Assembly (NCBI GenBank): GCA_022837185.1
Contig: JALHJD010000017.1
Location: forward strand, 1 to 21,340
Reading direction: 5' to 3'
Source: Desulfobacteraceae bacterium
GTDB taxonomy: Bacteria; Desulfobacterota; Desulfobulbia; Desulfobulbales; Desulfobulbaceae
DNA: 21,340 bases
In this document: positions 1 through 7,398 of the stretch, in pieces
How positions within the stretch are numbered: the first letter of the stretch is position 1
How the letters are laid out: each line of letters begins with the position of its first letter
Notes under the pieces: model-generated
The model's database searches: none
What the model saw: only the letters and a program-made list of their open reading frames with translations
Told to the model about the DNA's origin: nothing
Made by a program: the position numbers and the translations under genes

Positions 1-76
1 AAATGAGAATGAGATTGCCGGCGCCCGTTTTCAGGGTGAACATGTGGCCAGAATCGCCCGCAAACTTGCCGCCTGA
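1..76 (+). CDS. WrbA-like flavoprotein, C-terminal end only
   Basis: An open frame enters from the left edge (first full codon at base 2) and stops at TGA 74-76, leaving 24 residues. The visible end contains GARFQGEHVARIARKLAA, which resembles the C-terminus of WrbA NAD(P)H:quinone oxidoreductases (ARYQGxxVAxLAxKL in the E. coli protein). WrbA proteins are cytosolic FMN enzymes that reduce quinones by two electrons. Only the tail can be seen, so the flavodoxin fold and FMN site are outside the window. It converges on rpiB, with 223 bp between the stops. Another NADPH-dependent FMN reductase family member is possible. Confidence 0.6.
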   Translation, partial: NENEIAGARFQGEHVARIARKLAA

Positions 77-265
77 ACCAGCCGTCTGTCGCCCGGCCGC
101 TGATATCAGGGAGGCAACCCGCCCGCATGGGCGCAGGTCCCATTGATCGCTGTTATCCTGTTGCCGGGTGATCGGATTTTTGGGATCAAACCGATGGCGG
201 CGCGGGGCAGAAACATCCGGAGGGGCGGAAAGGTGTATTCCAGGGACGGCTGCGGCGGGATAGAT

Positions 266-291
266 TGCCGGGCGGCAGGGTCTGCCCGGCA
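266..291. repeat. Inverted repeat just downstream of rpiB
   Basis: TGCCGGGC (266-273) and GCCCGGCA (284-291) form a perfect 8-bp stem with a 10-nt loop, nine bases beyond the rpiB stop. No T-run follows on either strand, so an intrinsic terminator is not demonstrated. It could end the convergent wrbA-like and rpiB transcripts or stabilise the 3' end. The rest of 77-299 shows no convincing gene. Confidence 0.4.
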
Positions 292-299
292 GGACAGGT

Positions 300-731
300 T
301 CAATGCTCCATTTTCTCAATTCTTCTCTGGTGGCGTCCGCCCTGGAACCCGGCCTGAAGCCAGGCATCAACAATTGCGATTCCCTCCTGTTCGTTGACCA
401 TCCTGGCGCCGATGGAAATCAGGTTGGCGTTGTTGTGTTCTTTTGCCAGTCGGGCGCTTTCGCTGTTCCAGCACACGGCGCAGCGGACGCCCCTGACCTT
501 GTTGGCGACCATTGCCTCGCCGTTGCCGCTCCCGCCGAAGACTATGCCGAGATCACTGTCGCCGCGGGCAACGCTCTCGGCTGCGGGCCGGATGAAGTCC
601 GGATAGTCGACGTCCTCTCCGCTGTCGGTGCCGAAATCAAGCACCCGGTACCCCAGGGTGCGCAGATGGGCCTTGACCTTTTCCTTCAGGAAAAAACCGG
701 CATGGTCGGAGCCGAGAGCTATTTTTTGCAT
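300..731 (-). CDS. rpiB: Ribose-5-phosphate isomerase B
   Basis: A 143-residue RpiB/LacAB-family protein, the usual length. It interconverts ribulose 5-phosphate and ribose 5-phosphate in the non-oxidative pentose phosphate pathway, in the cytosol as a dimer. The N-terminus has GSDHAGF (residues 7-13, with the conserved D9-H10) and the phosphate/anion-hole loop is GGSGNGE (66-72). E. coli-type RpiB has a catalytic Cys in this loop (CGTGIG). Here that position is Gly and the loop ends in Glu72, as in the Mycobacterium-type subclass where Glu acts as the base. The C-terminus GGRHQRRIEKMEH is typical. It lies 23 bp downstream of the dsrC-like gene on the same strand, so it is probably the last gene of the korA-korB-dsrC-rpiB run. 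A transketolase is encoded 7 kb away, consistent with a pathway partner. Confidence 0.95.
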   Translation of the reverse strand: MQKIALGSDHAGFFLKEKVKAHLRTLGYRVLDFGTDSGEDVDYPDFIRPAAESVARGDSDLGIVFGGSGNGEAMVANKVRGVRCAVCWNSESARLAKEHNNANLISIGARMVNEQEGIAIVDAWLQAGFQGGRHQRRIEKMEH

Positions 732-754
732 GAAGATTGTCCCCGCGTGATCTT

Positions 755-1114
755 TTATCCCGGAAAATCCTCCATAATGTAATTCTTGCCGTCAACGGTG
801 ACGAAATGGACCCCCTCCAGCTTGGGCAGACCGGCGATCTTCCAGGCCTTCATCGGATCGATGAATTCCCTGTTGACGCACTTCTTGGGTTGCCCCACAT
901 GCCTGCAGACATAATTGAGAATGGGAAAAGCATTGAATTTATGATAATAATTCCGCATGAACTCAATAATGGCGATCTGTTCGTCGTCCAGTTCGCCTAT
1001 TTCGGCGCGTTTGGCCAATTCCCTGGCCACATCGAGGTTCCAGTCGTCCTGATTGACAAGATACCCTTCCTCATCGATGCCAATATTTTTTCCGGCCACG
1101 GTTATTTCCTGCAT
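755..1114 (-). CDS. DsrC/TusE-family protein lacking the redox cysteines
   Basis: A 119-residue DsrC-family protein. DsrC is the small sulfur carrier of dissimilatory sulfite reductase; TusE is its tRNA-thiolation relative. The family pattern is clear: DEEGYLVNQDDWN (14-26), the Ile/Glu-rich helices and WKIAGLPK (91-98). In true DsrC the residue before KIAGLPK is a Cys (CysB) and the chain ends GCV with the swinging-arm Cys (CysA). Here Trp91 replaces CysB. The arm is replaced by about 20 residues ending in EDFPG with no Cys. The only cysteines are C70 and C79 in a different region. This fits the cysteine-less DsrC paralogues thought to be regulatory rather than sulfur carriers. The start has a strong AAGGAGG six bases upstream. 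The gene sits between korB (198 bp upstream) and rpiB (23 bp downstream). Confidence 0.9.
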   Translation of the reverse strand: MQEITVAGKNIGIDEEGYLVNQDDWNLDVARELAKRAEIGELDDEQIAIIEFMRNYYHKFNAFPILNYVCRHVGQPKKCVNREFIDPMKAWKIAGLPKLEGVHFVTVDGKNYIMEDFPG

Positions 1115-1120
1115 TGTCGA

Positions 1121-1127
1121 CCTCCTT
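1121..1127 (-). promoter_or_regulatory. Strong ribosome binding site for the dsrC-like gene
   Basis: AAGGAGG on the minus strand, six bases before the ATG at 1114. It fixes the start and suggests high expression. The remaining upstream sequence to korB (1128-1312) shows no gene. Confidence 0.8.
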
Positions 1128-1312
1128 ATCGGTGATTGTTCGCGTTGCTCAGTGCTTATGGACGAGGTAACAAGAACCGTGCCAGCTTCCCGTACCGTGG
1201 ATATTCTTCAGGTTCCCCTGTGCCGGCCGGGCAATGACCCGGATCCCGCCCCCCCGTCCGGCCGTATCGGACTCCCGGCGGCGGAACGAACGGAAGGCCG
1301 GGGCCGCGCCGA

Positions 1313-2164
1313 TCAGAAAAATTCGTTGATCAGGTCCAGGGTTTTTTCCTGGGCAAAGGGCTGCCGGGTCAGAGGGGCCTGGCGCAGCGGCGGGATTTTG
1401 TCGGTAAACAGGGGCCGCGCATGGCGGTAAAAGATGCCCGTGGGAATGGTCTCTCCCCATTCCAGTGATTTCTCAAAGGCCTGCATCCGGTCTCCCGGGT
1501 CATGGGACTCATCCAGGTGGCGGACCCGTTCCCCGTACCACTGGAAAGTATTGATCTTGTTGAAGGTAACGCAGGGCTGAAGAATGTCGATCAAGGCAAA
1601 ACCCGGATGACGGATGGCCTCGGTCATGAGGTGCTGGAGGAATTTCATGTCGCCGACATAACCGCGGGCCACAAAACTGCAGTCAAGGGCAATGGCCAGG
1701 GAAAGCGGGTTGAGCTGGGCCGACAGGGAGCCGAAGGGCTGGGTTTTGGTCTCCATTCCCTCCATGCTGGTCGGCGAGGCCTGGCCCTTGGTCAGACCGT
1801 AAATCTGGTTGTCATGCACGAAGAGCTTGATGTTGAGGTTGCGGCGGATGGCATGCACAAAGTGGTTGCCCCCCTCACCGTAGCAGTCTCCGTCACCGGT
1901 GGACACCATGACCAGCATCTCGTGGTTGGCCAGGGCTATGCCGCTGGCCACGGGAAGAGCCCTGCCGTGGAGCCCGTTGAAGGCGTTGCAGCGAATGTAG
2001 TGGGGAAGTTTGGCTGCCTGGCCGATCCCCGAGACAATGGTATATTGATGGGGGGGGATGTCCAGATCGGCAAGGGTCTGCTGCAGGGTGTTGAGCAGCC
2101 CGAAATTCCCGCAGCCCGGGCACCATGCCGGCTTCTGTCCCTGGTAGTCTTTTTTGTCCGCCAT
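1313..2164 (-). CDS. korB: 2-oxoacid:ferredoxin oxidoreductase, beta subunit (KorB-like)
   Basis: A 283-residue TPP-binding beta subunit of a pyruvate/2-oxoglutarate:ferredoxin oxidoreductase. With the alpha/gamma subunit it reversibly decarboxylates a 2-oxoacid to acyl-CoA and reduces ferredoxin. Visible motifs are PAWCPGCGNFG (C15, C18; Fe-S ligands), GLHGRALPVASG (64-75), the TPP/Mg site GDGDCYGEGGN (90-100) and NQIYGLTKGQASPTS (119-133). The usual GIGCSxRxP segment, whose Cys is a cluster ligand in characterised enzymes, reads GIGQAAKLP (46-54), with C59 nearby. A second putative ligand region, LQPCVTFN, lies further on. The start has AGGAG about six bases upstream. It follows korA by 34 bp, so the two are co-transcribed. 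Substrate preference (2-oxoglutarate or another oxoacid) cannot be fixed from sequence. Confidence 0.93.
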   Translation of the reverse strand: MADKKDYQGQKPAWCPGCGNFGLLNTLQQTLADLDIPPHQYTIVSGIGQAAKLPHYIRCNAFNGLHGRALPVASGIALANHEMLVMVSTGDGDCYGEGGNHFVHAIRRNLNIKLFVHDNQIYGLTKGQASPTSMEGMETKTQPFGSLSAQLNPLSLAIALDCSFVARGYVGDMKFLQHLMTEAIRHPGFALIDILQPCVTFNKINTFQWYGERVRHLDESHDPGDRMQAFEKSLEWGETIPTGIFYRHARPLFTDKIPPLRQAPLTRQPFAQEKTLDLINEFF

Positions 2165-2198
2165 CCTGTACTCCTGTGGTTGGGATGATATGAGTAAG

Positions 2199-3929
2199 TT
2201 ATTCCGCCTCGAGGCGGGCCCGAACCGCCGCCGCCAGTTCGTCGGTGGTGAACGGCCGGCCGTCGTAGCGGTTCACCCGGCCGGAACAGACGAATCCGGT
2301 TTCGGCGCGCAGCAGGCGGGCGAACTGCCCGGTCGCGTTCAATTCGACGCACAGGGTATGCCGGGCTCCCCTCAGAAGACCGAGGTAATCAAAGGCATCC
2401 GGCCGGGGAAACGGGTAAACTTCGCTGAAATGAAGCATGGCAACGGAGCGGGTTGCGGCGAGGAGGTCAACGGTCTCCCTCATCACCCCGTAGGTGGAGC
2501 CGTAGCCGACCAGAACGGTTTCCGGCCGGGGGGCGCCGTACAACTCGGGCGGGGAAATTTCGCCGCGCAGCCGCTCGAGCTTTTTGTGCAGCCTTTTTTC
2601 GACCATTCGAATCCTGGTCGGCCCGTCTTCGACGATGTGGCCGTCCTCGTCATGTTCGTCACTGTCCACGACCACGAGGTGCTCCGATTCACCGGGCACG
2701 GCCAGCGGGGAGATACCGTTTTCGGTGAAGGCGTAGCGGCGGTACTCCGTCAGTTCCCGCAGTGCCTGGCCGCGGAGACGGTAGTCGCGGTACGACAGTT
2801 TGCCGAAGTCAAACCCCGCACAGGTCCATTCGCAGTCGGCCAGGTACTGGTCTCCCTGGACAAAGGCCGGAATCTGGTACTTTTCCGCCAGGTCAAAGGC
2901 CTTGTTGACAGCCAGGAAAGCCTGTTCCGGGGTGCCCGGAGTCAGCACCACCCGCGGGAACTCCCCGTGCCCGCCATAAATGACGAACATCAGGTCGCTC
3001 TGCTCGGTGCGGGTGGGGAACCCGGTCGCCGGGCCGGGCCGCTGCATTTCGCAGATGACGATGGGCGTCTCCGTCATGCCGGCCAGGGAAAGCCCTTCGG
3101 TCATCAGGGCAAAGCCGCCGCCGGACGTGCCGGTCATGGCTCTGACCCCGGCGTAGGAGGCGCCCAGGGCCATGTTGATGGCGCTGATCTCGTCCTCGGC
3201 CTGTTCGACGATGATGTTGTGTTCCTCTGATTTTCCGGCAAGATAGACCATGACTCCGGTTGAGGGAGTCATGGGATAGGCGGAATAGAACCTGCAGCCG
3301 GCGGTGACGGCCCCGAAGCCGATGGCCTGGGTCCCGTTGATGAGCATCAGTTTTTCCGAGCCGGGCGGATCAGCCCGGAAATTATCGAGGATCGTGCAAT
3401 GTTCCCTGACATGGTGCCGGCCGGCGCGCAGGGCCCGGAGGTTGCTGTCGATGACCTCATCGCTTTTGCTCTCCAGCGATTCCCGGACAACGGTTTCAGC
3501 CGTTTCAACTCCCATGTCGAACAGGCCGAGGACAGCGCCCACGGCCACGGAATTCGCCATGATTTTTCTGCCGCCTTTCTCTTCCGCCAGCCGGGCGAAG
3601 GGGGTGGGGAGAAATATGGCGCCGGCGGGCTGTTCAGCCGCGTCCCCGGGATCATAGAGGATCACGCCGTGTTGGTGCACTTCGTCACGGTGGATATCGA
3701 TGCTGTCCCGATCCAGGGCGACGAGAATGTGGATCGATTGCCGGGAGGCGCTCAGGGGCTTGTCGGCAACCCTGATCCGGTAAAAATTGTGGCCCCCGCG
3801 TACCCGGGACATATAATCCTGGTGAGAAAATACGTGATACCCCAGCCGGCAGAAAATCCGCACCAGGGACGCACCCGTCGTCTGCAAGCCCTGTCCTGCC
3901 TCTCCGGCAATCTGTATGGTATAGTCCAT
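2199..3929 (-). CDS. korA: 2-oxoacid:ferredoxin oxidoreductase, fused gamma-alpha subunit (KorA-like)
   Basis: A 576-residue subunit in the two-subunit (KorAB) arrangement. Residues 1 to about 185 are the gamma domain, with IAGEAGQGLQTTG (7-19) and the HNFYRIRV strand. Residues from about 195 are the alpha domain, with AYPMTPSTG (217-225), the conserved EQAEDEISAINMALGASYAG (242-261, Glu for TPP activation), MTGTSGGGFALM (265-276) and QRPGPATGFPTRTEQSDL (296-313). No ferredoxin-like 4Fe-4S domain is fused, so electrons leave through the cluster in KorB. The RPGPATGFPTRTEQ signature matches 2-oxoglutarate-type enzymes better than pyruvate synthase. It is the first gene of the minus-strand run, with GGAG close to the ATG. 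No promoter was identified with confidence in the long leader upstream. Confidence 0.93.
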   Translation of the reverse strand: MDYTIQIAGEAGQGLQTTGASLVRIFCRLGYHVFSHQDYMSRVRGGHNFYRIRVADKPLSASRQSIHILVALDRDSIDIHRDEVHQHGVILYDPGDAAEQPAGAIFLPTPFARLAEEKGGRKIMANSVAVGAVLGLFDMGVETAETVVRESLESKSDEVIDSNLRALRAGRHHVREHCTILDNFRADPPGSEKLMLINGTQAIGFGAVTAGCRFYSAYPMTPSTGVMVYLAGKSEEHNIIVEQAEDEISAINMALGASYAGVRAMTGTSGGGFALMTEGLSLAGMTETPIVICEMQRPGPATGFPTRTEQSDLMFVIYGGHGEFPRVVLTPGTPEQAFLAVNKAFDLAEKYQIPAFVQGDQYLADCEWTCAGFDFGKLSYRDYRLRGQALRELTEYRRYAFTENGISPLAVPGESEHLVVVDSDEHDEDGHIVEDGPTRIRMVEKRLHKKLERLRGEISPPELYGAPRPETVLVGYGSTYGVMRETVDLLAATRSVAMLHFSEVYPFPRPDAFDYLGLLRGARHTLCVELNATGQFARLLRAETGFVCSGRVNRYDGRPFTTDELAAAVRARLEAE

Positions 3930-4276
3930 GTGCTCTCCGCGGTGAAATTGTCTTGATTTTTGTGCTGCCAGGCAGACGTTACAAATTGCATGCCATCATC
4001 AGCCCGGGTCATCCGATTGCCGTCGACCAGCGGCCATTGCCGGCACCCTGGCAGGATGCCCGATGGCGGCGGGCCGGAGCGTAATTTTCGCCGCCGGCCC
4101 TGTCCGACAGGAAAGGAATCCTGTCTTGCCTGGTCGGACTTGATGTCAGGAGGCAGAAGCCGGAGGACAGCTTGTGCCCTGAGCCGGCCGCTGTCAACCC
4201 CATGAATAATATAACTACAGATCAGGCAGAGAGGTTGCGCCGACTCCCGTCACCAGGCAATATGCCGTGGGTGAAA
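3930..4276. other. Intergenic region upstream of korA with nested inverted repeats
   Basis: No convincing gene. The clearest structure is GACAGGA (4106-4112) pairing with TCCTGTC (4119-4125) across a 6-nt loop. It is nested inside TCCGAC (4103-4108) and GTCGGA (4133-4138), so alternative pairings are possible. A GC-rich pair, GGCGGCG near 4054 and CGCCGCC near 4090, lies beside it. These are about 170-210 bases upstream of the korA start and could belong to a long leader or be remnants of a repeat. Confidence 0.4.
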
Positions 4277-4422
4277 CCCCTCATCCGCCCCTCCGGGGCA
4301 CCTACCCGGAGTCTCACTTTGTTCGCTTACCTCCCCAGGAGAAGGGTGCTGCACCGCCGATAAGCCGACAGGCTTCAAACCCCCAACTGCCGACTGCCGC
4401 CTCTCCCGTGCAGCCGTGCAGT
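4277..4422 (+). repeat. Dispersed intergenic repeat, copy A
   Basis: This stretch begins CCCCTCATCCGCCCCTCCGG at 4277 and continues to a CCCCAGGAGAAGGG core near 4335. It then has CAGGCTTCAAACCC (4369-4382) and AACTGCCGACTGC (4385-4397). The last two blocks recur exactly, in the same order and orientation, at 10816-10829 and 10831-10843, and a GTGCAGCCG block follows in both places. It abuts the 3' end of the regulator gene (stop at 4426-4428). It looks like a non-coding mobile or REP-like repeat of this genome. Confidence 0.7.
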
Positions 4423-4425
4423 CGT

Positions 4426-5904
4426 CTACTTGGAGAGCTGATATTTTTTCAACAGATCGTAGAGCCTGGACCGGGACAGTCCGGAAATCGTGCAGCACTG
4501 CTTGACACTGCCGTTGGTTCTGGCCAGCAGTTTTTCGAGATATCTTCTTTCCTCCTGCTCGATGGCCTGTTCCCTGGCCTCCTTGATGGTCGGCATGCTG
4601 CCGGTGTCGGGTTGAGCGGGCGGAGAGGGAGAGGGTTGCGGGTTCGGGGGGGAGGATTCCTTCTGCTCCTGCAGCTTTTTCCGGGTTATCTGGATGCGGA
4701 TGGAGGCGGGCAGATGCTTGGGGTAGAGGGTTGTGCTGTCCTGGGCGTCGGTGATGGAGCGTTCCATGGCCTGGAACAGTTCCCGGACATTGCCCGGCCA
4801 GTCATACTGAGTGAGGACCATCAGGTAATCGGAGGAGAATTTTTTCTTCTTCAGCTTGTTGCGCTTGCAGAAGATGTCGCGGAAATAATAGGCAAGTTCG
4901 GTGATATCCGCTGTCCTGTTGCGTAGGGGAGGCAGTTCCAGGTGGAAGGTCCGCAGCCGGAAGAGGAGATCTTCGCGGAAGGTGCCCTCGGCGGACATCG
5001 CCTGCAGATCCCGGTTGGTGGCGGCGATCAGCCTGAAGTCGCTTCGCAGTTCGACATTGCTGCCGACGGGACGATACCTGCGCTCCTGGATGACCCGCAG
5101 GAATTTTTTCTGGATTTCCAGGGGCATTTCGCCGATTTCATCAAGAAACAGGGTCCCGCCGTCAGCCTGCTTGATCAATCCCTGCTGGCTTTTGTCCGCG
5201 CCGGTAAAGGAACCCTTGGCATGACCGAACAATATGCTTTCGACCAGGGTGGGAGGCAGGGCCGCGCAGTCGACGATGATCAGGCTGCTGCCGGCCCTGG
5301 AGCTGAAATTGTGGATGGCCGAGGCGAACAGCTCCTTGCCGGTGCCCGATTCGCCGGTGATCAGCACATTGGCATCCGACTGCGATATCCGGGCGGCAAG
5401 ATTGAGGCAGTTCTGCATGGCACTGCTGCGGCCGATGATGCCGTGGTTGGACAGGAGGTGACAGATTTCCTTTTCCTCCGCCTGGGCGTCGGCGATTTTA
5501 CTGCGCCGGTAGCGCAGGGCGCGCTTCATGAGTTCCGGCAGGACATTCTCGGGAACGGGGTCGATCACATAATCCCAGACGCCGCTTTTCAAGGCCAGTT
5601 CAGCCTGGTCGGGGTCACCGCCCGTGGTGTAGATGATGATTTCGGGAGTGGCCGGTTCGGCCAGGAATTCCGTGACGGCATAGCAGGCTGCCCCGTCGGG
5701 CAGAATGTCACGGGCCAGGATGATATCATACCCCTCGCTGCAGTTTTTTTGCAGGGCTTCCTGCAGGGTGCCCGCATGCCTGGGCTGAATGCCCAGCTCC
5801 TCGGTCCGCTTCGCCAGGGCGTCAAAGATTTTCCTGTCCTGATCAACGATCAGTACGGCGGCGGTGGGGGTTGATATGTTCAGTTTAAGGCCTGTCTGCA
5901 GCAT
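4426..5904 (-). CDS. Sigma-54-dependent transcriptional activator with a degenerate receiver domain
   Basis: A 492-residue NtrC-type regulator. Residues about 15-130 form a receiver-like domain. Residues 155-385 form the AAA+ sigma-54 activation domain, with Walker A GESGTGK (184-190), L1 loop GSFTGA (231-236) and Walker B GGTLFLDE (249-256). The C-terminus is an Fis-type HTH (GSVKQCCTISGLSRSRLYDL). It should remodel RNA polymerase-sigma-54 at target promoters. The receiver is unusual: aligned to the standard D-x-x-L-P-D-G turn, the phospho-acceptor position is Arg65 (LARDILPDG), with Asp66 one residue off. The conserved Lys before Pro is Asp115 (VIDPVP). GAFTGA is changed to GSFTGA, a tolerated variant. 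A basic, Pro-rich linker (about 400-440) precedes the HTH. The start has no strong Shine-Dalgarno sequence. It is divergent from the response regulator at 6361. Confidence 0.92.
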   Translation of the reverse strand: MLQTGLKLNISTPTAAVLIVDQDRKIFDALAKRTEELGIQPRHAGTLQEALQKNCSEGYDIILARDILPDGAACYAVTEFLAEPATPEIIIYTTGGDPDQAELALKSGVWDYVIDPVPENVLPELMKRALRYRRSKIADAQAEEKEICHLLSNHGIIGRSSAMQNCLNLAARISQSDANVLITGESGTGKELFASAIHNFSSRAGSSLIIVDCAALPPTLVESILFGHAKGSFTGADKSQQGLIKQADGGTLFLDEIGEMPLEIQKKFLRVIQERRYRPVGSNVELRSDFRLIAATNRDLQAMSAEGTFREDLLFRLRTFHLELPPLRNRTADITELAYYFRDIFCKRNKLKKKKFSSDYLMVLTQYDWPGNVRELFQAMERSITDAQDSTTLYPKHLPASIRIQITRKKLQEQKESSPPNPQPSPSPPAQPDTGSMPTIKEAREQAIEQEERRYLEKLLARTNGSVKQCCTISGLSRSRLYDLLKKYQLSK

Positions 5905-6360
5905 CTTGCAAAATCGGCTTGGAGATTAATGTTTCTCATATGAGAAAGTCTTGCCATGTATTACCGCATGACCGGGGAATCAGTCAAAAAAATAATGCCC
6001 CCGGGAGAAAGTTGCCTGTCCGGCGGCGGAACAGCGCCGGTTTGCACAAGCGGGCATGTTCGATGGCGGAGGGTCCGGTTGTTGCGGGATGACCCGGCCA
6101 TGGCCGGCGGCTCGTCGGCGGTGGAGAAGAAAGCGTGGAACTGTTTCCTGCATGCTGCAAATATGTACCAGGTAAATCCCCAACGTACAATGCTTTATTC
6201 CGCTCCGGAATGCCGCCCCCGTTTTTCCGACCGTTCCGGATGAAGGAAGAATGAAAATCATTCACCTCGGAACGTCTCTGCCGGAAATGAGTATGGTTTT
6301 TGCAGAAACCAGGTGTGAAGAAAATGTGCCCACGCATTATCATGGAGAGGATTGTGGTTG
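5905..6360. other. Divergent intergenic region between two regulator genes
   Basis: 456 bp with no supported gene; open frames here lack ribosome sites and family resemblance. Near the minus-strand gene is a perfect 16-bp palindrome (listed separately). ATTCCG (6197-6202) and CGGAAT (6206-6211) form a short dyad on the response-regulator side. I looked for GG-N10-GC sigma-54 promoters and saw none that fit. GGAGAGG at 6344-6350 is the ribosome site of the plus-strand gene. Confidence 0.5.
5932..5947. promoter_or_regulatory. Perfect 16-bp palindrome upstream of the sigma-54 activator
   Basis: TTTCTCATATGAGAAA is fully symmetric and lies 27 bp upstream of the activator start (5904), where a dimeric repressor or autoregulator could bind. 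Related half-sites flank the promoter of the small gene ending at 7100. The bound protein is unknown. Confidence 0.5.
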
Positions 6361-6969
6361 ATGGATAAATTATCCATTCTGATGGTTGAGGATAATCAGG
6401 GGGATGTGTTCCTGGTCCGGGAATATCTTGCCGAACAGCAGAATGCCGCGTACGACCTGGCGGTCGCCGAAACCCTCGCCTCGGCCCTGGACCAGCTTGC
6501 CCGCCGCGATTTCGATGTTGTCCTGCTTGACCTTTCCCTGCCCGATTCCCTCGGGCTGGATACGGTACGCAGGGTGATCACGAAATTTCCCGGCACCGCC
6601 CTGATCGTACTGACCGGACTGCAGGATGAGGAGGTTGCCCGCCAGGCCGTCCGCTACGGGGCCCAGGATTACCTGGAAAAACAGCATCTGTCCCCGGCCA
6701 TGCTCAACAAGTCGATCAGTTATTCAATGGAGCGTAAAAAGAGTGTGCAGGAAAAGGAAGACCTCCTGCATGATCTGATCCAGGCGTTAAAAAAGATAGA
6801 ATCTCTGGAAGGGATTCTGCCCATTTGTCTGAGCTGCAAAAAAATTCTTGACGGGGATGGGAGCTGGCGGAGCCTGGAAGAATATGCCGGCAGCCGCTTC
6901 AAGGCGGAAGTGGTGCAGCTGGTATGTCCCTCCTGCAGGCGGGAGCTGGATCACGGGGAATCAGGCTGA
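6361..6969 (+). CDS. Response regulator: receiver domain plus coiled coil and Cys4 module
   Basis: A 202-residue protein. Residues 1-120 are a canonical receiver, with acidic pair E10-D11, phospho-acceptor D57 in DVVLLDLSLPD, T85 and K107. Residues about 124-150 form a charged helix, probably a coiled coil. The tail contains LEGILPICLSCKKI (C156, C159) and VCPSCRRE (C189, C192). This LxGLLPICxxCKKI...W..LE.Y...CPxC tail is recurrent at the ends of receiver and PAS signalling proteins in delta-proteobacteria. It looks like a small metal-binding or redox module of undefined function. There is no DNA-binding or enzyme output domain, so it probably signals by protein contact. I chose ATG 6361 over TTG 6352 because GGAGAGG ends at 6350, only one base before the TTG. 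It is transcribed away from the sigma-54 activator. Confidence 0.9.
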   Translation: MDKLSILMVEDNQGDVFLVREYLAEQQNAAYDLAVAETLASALDQLARRDFDVVLLDLSLPDSLGLDTVRRVITKFPGTALIVLTGLQDEEVARQAVRYGAQDYLEKQHLSPAMLNKSISYSMERKKSVQEKEDLLHDLIQALKKIESLEGILPICLSCKKILDGDGSWRSLEEYAGSRFKAEVVQLVCPSCRRELDHGESG

Positions 6970-7099
6970 CCGGGGCCGTCAGGCGGCCGGCGCCCTGTTC
7001 GACCGGGTGCGTCGGGCCGAACAGGGAATCCGGCGATGGGAGGAGAGGAAGCAAACGGCGCCATCCTTGAGTTGGCAGGGCCGGTGGCAGTCCTCTCCC

Positions 7100-7354
7100 T
7101 TAGAACTGTTCGCCCTGGATATTTTTTTTCAACTGGGCGATTTCCAGGCCGAGCGATACGCACTGCTTGCCTTCCATGCATTGATCGGCATCGGGAATTT
7201 CCAGGTGATGCTTGAGTTCATGGCTGCCCTTTTTCAGGTCCACGATCCACACCTTTTTTTCGGCATTGTACTCGACCTCGACATCAAGGCCGCATTCACC
7301 GATATCCGGATAAAGCTCTATGATCTTGCTGCATAATTCTTTCTTATCGTACAT
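7100..7354 (-). CDS. Small unknown protein, 84 residues, with conserved-looking cysteines
   Basis: I do not recognise a named family. The protein is soluble, charged and 84 residues long. It contains MYDKKELCSKIIELYPDIGE at the start, then a beta-rich middle (VEVEYNAEKKVWIVDLKKG) and a C-terminal DADQCMEGKQCVSLGLEIAQ segment, giving four cysteines in all. There is no signal peptide or membrane segment. The start is chosen at 7354, not 30 bases upstream, because AAAGGAGG sits six bases before this ATG. A good sigma-70-like promoter lies just upstream. It is monocistronic or the second gene after tkt (107 bp away). The regular codon use, ribosome site and promoter argue that it is real. A role in metal or sulfur handling would be a guess from the cysteines only. 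Confidence 0.8.
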   Translation of the reverse strand: MYDKKELCSKIIELYPDIGECGLDVEVEYNAEKKVWIVDLKKGSHELKHHLEIPDADQCMEGKQCVSLGLEIAQLKKNIQGEQF

Positions 7355-7360
7355 GATCTG

Positions 7361-7368
7361 CCTCCTTT
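7361..7368 (-). promoter_or_regulatory. Ribosome binding site deciding the start of the 84-residue protein
   Basis: AAAGGAGG on the minus strand ends six bases before the ATG at 7354. It rules out the upstream in-frame ATG at 7384, which would place the site inside the coding region. Confidence 0.85.
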
Positions 7369-7398
7369 GATTGTTCTTCTTCACTTCTCATAAATCAA

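Noticed and set aside
2154..3230. Long open frame antisense to korA
   Set aside because: It has no domain signal. The minus strand carries all KorA motifs.
5956..6243. Plus-strand open frame between the two regulator genes
   Set aside because: It has no ribosome site, low-complexity basic composition and no recognisable fold. The opposite strand is equally open.
6250..6350. Possible sigma-54 promoter before the response regulator
   Set aside because: GG and GC pairs occur with nine-base or other spacing; none fits GG-N10-GC with a proper context.
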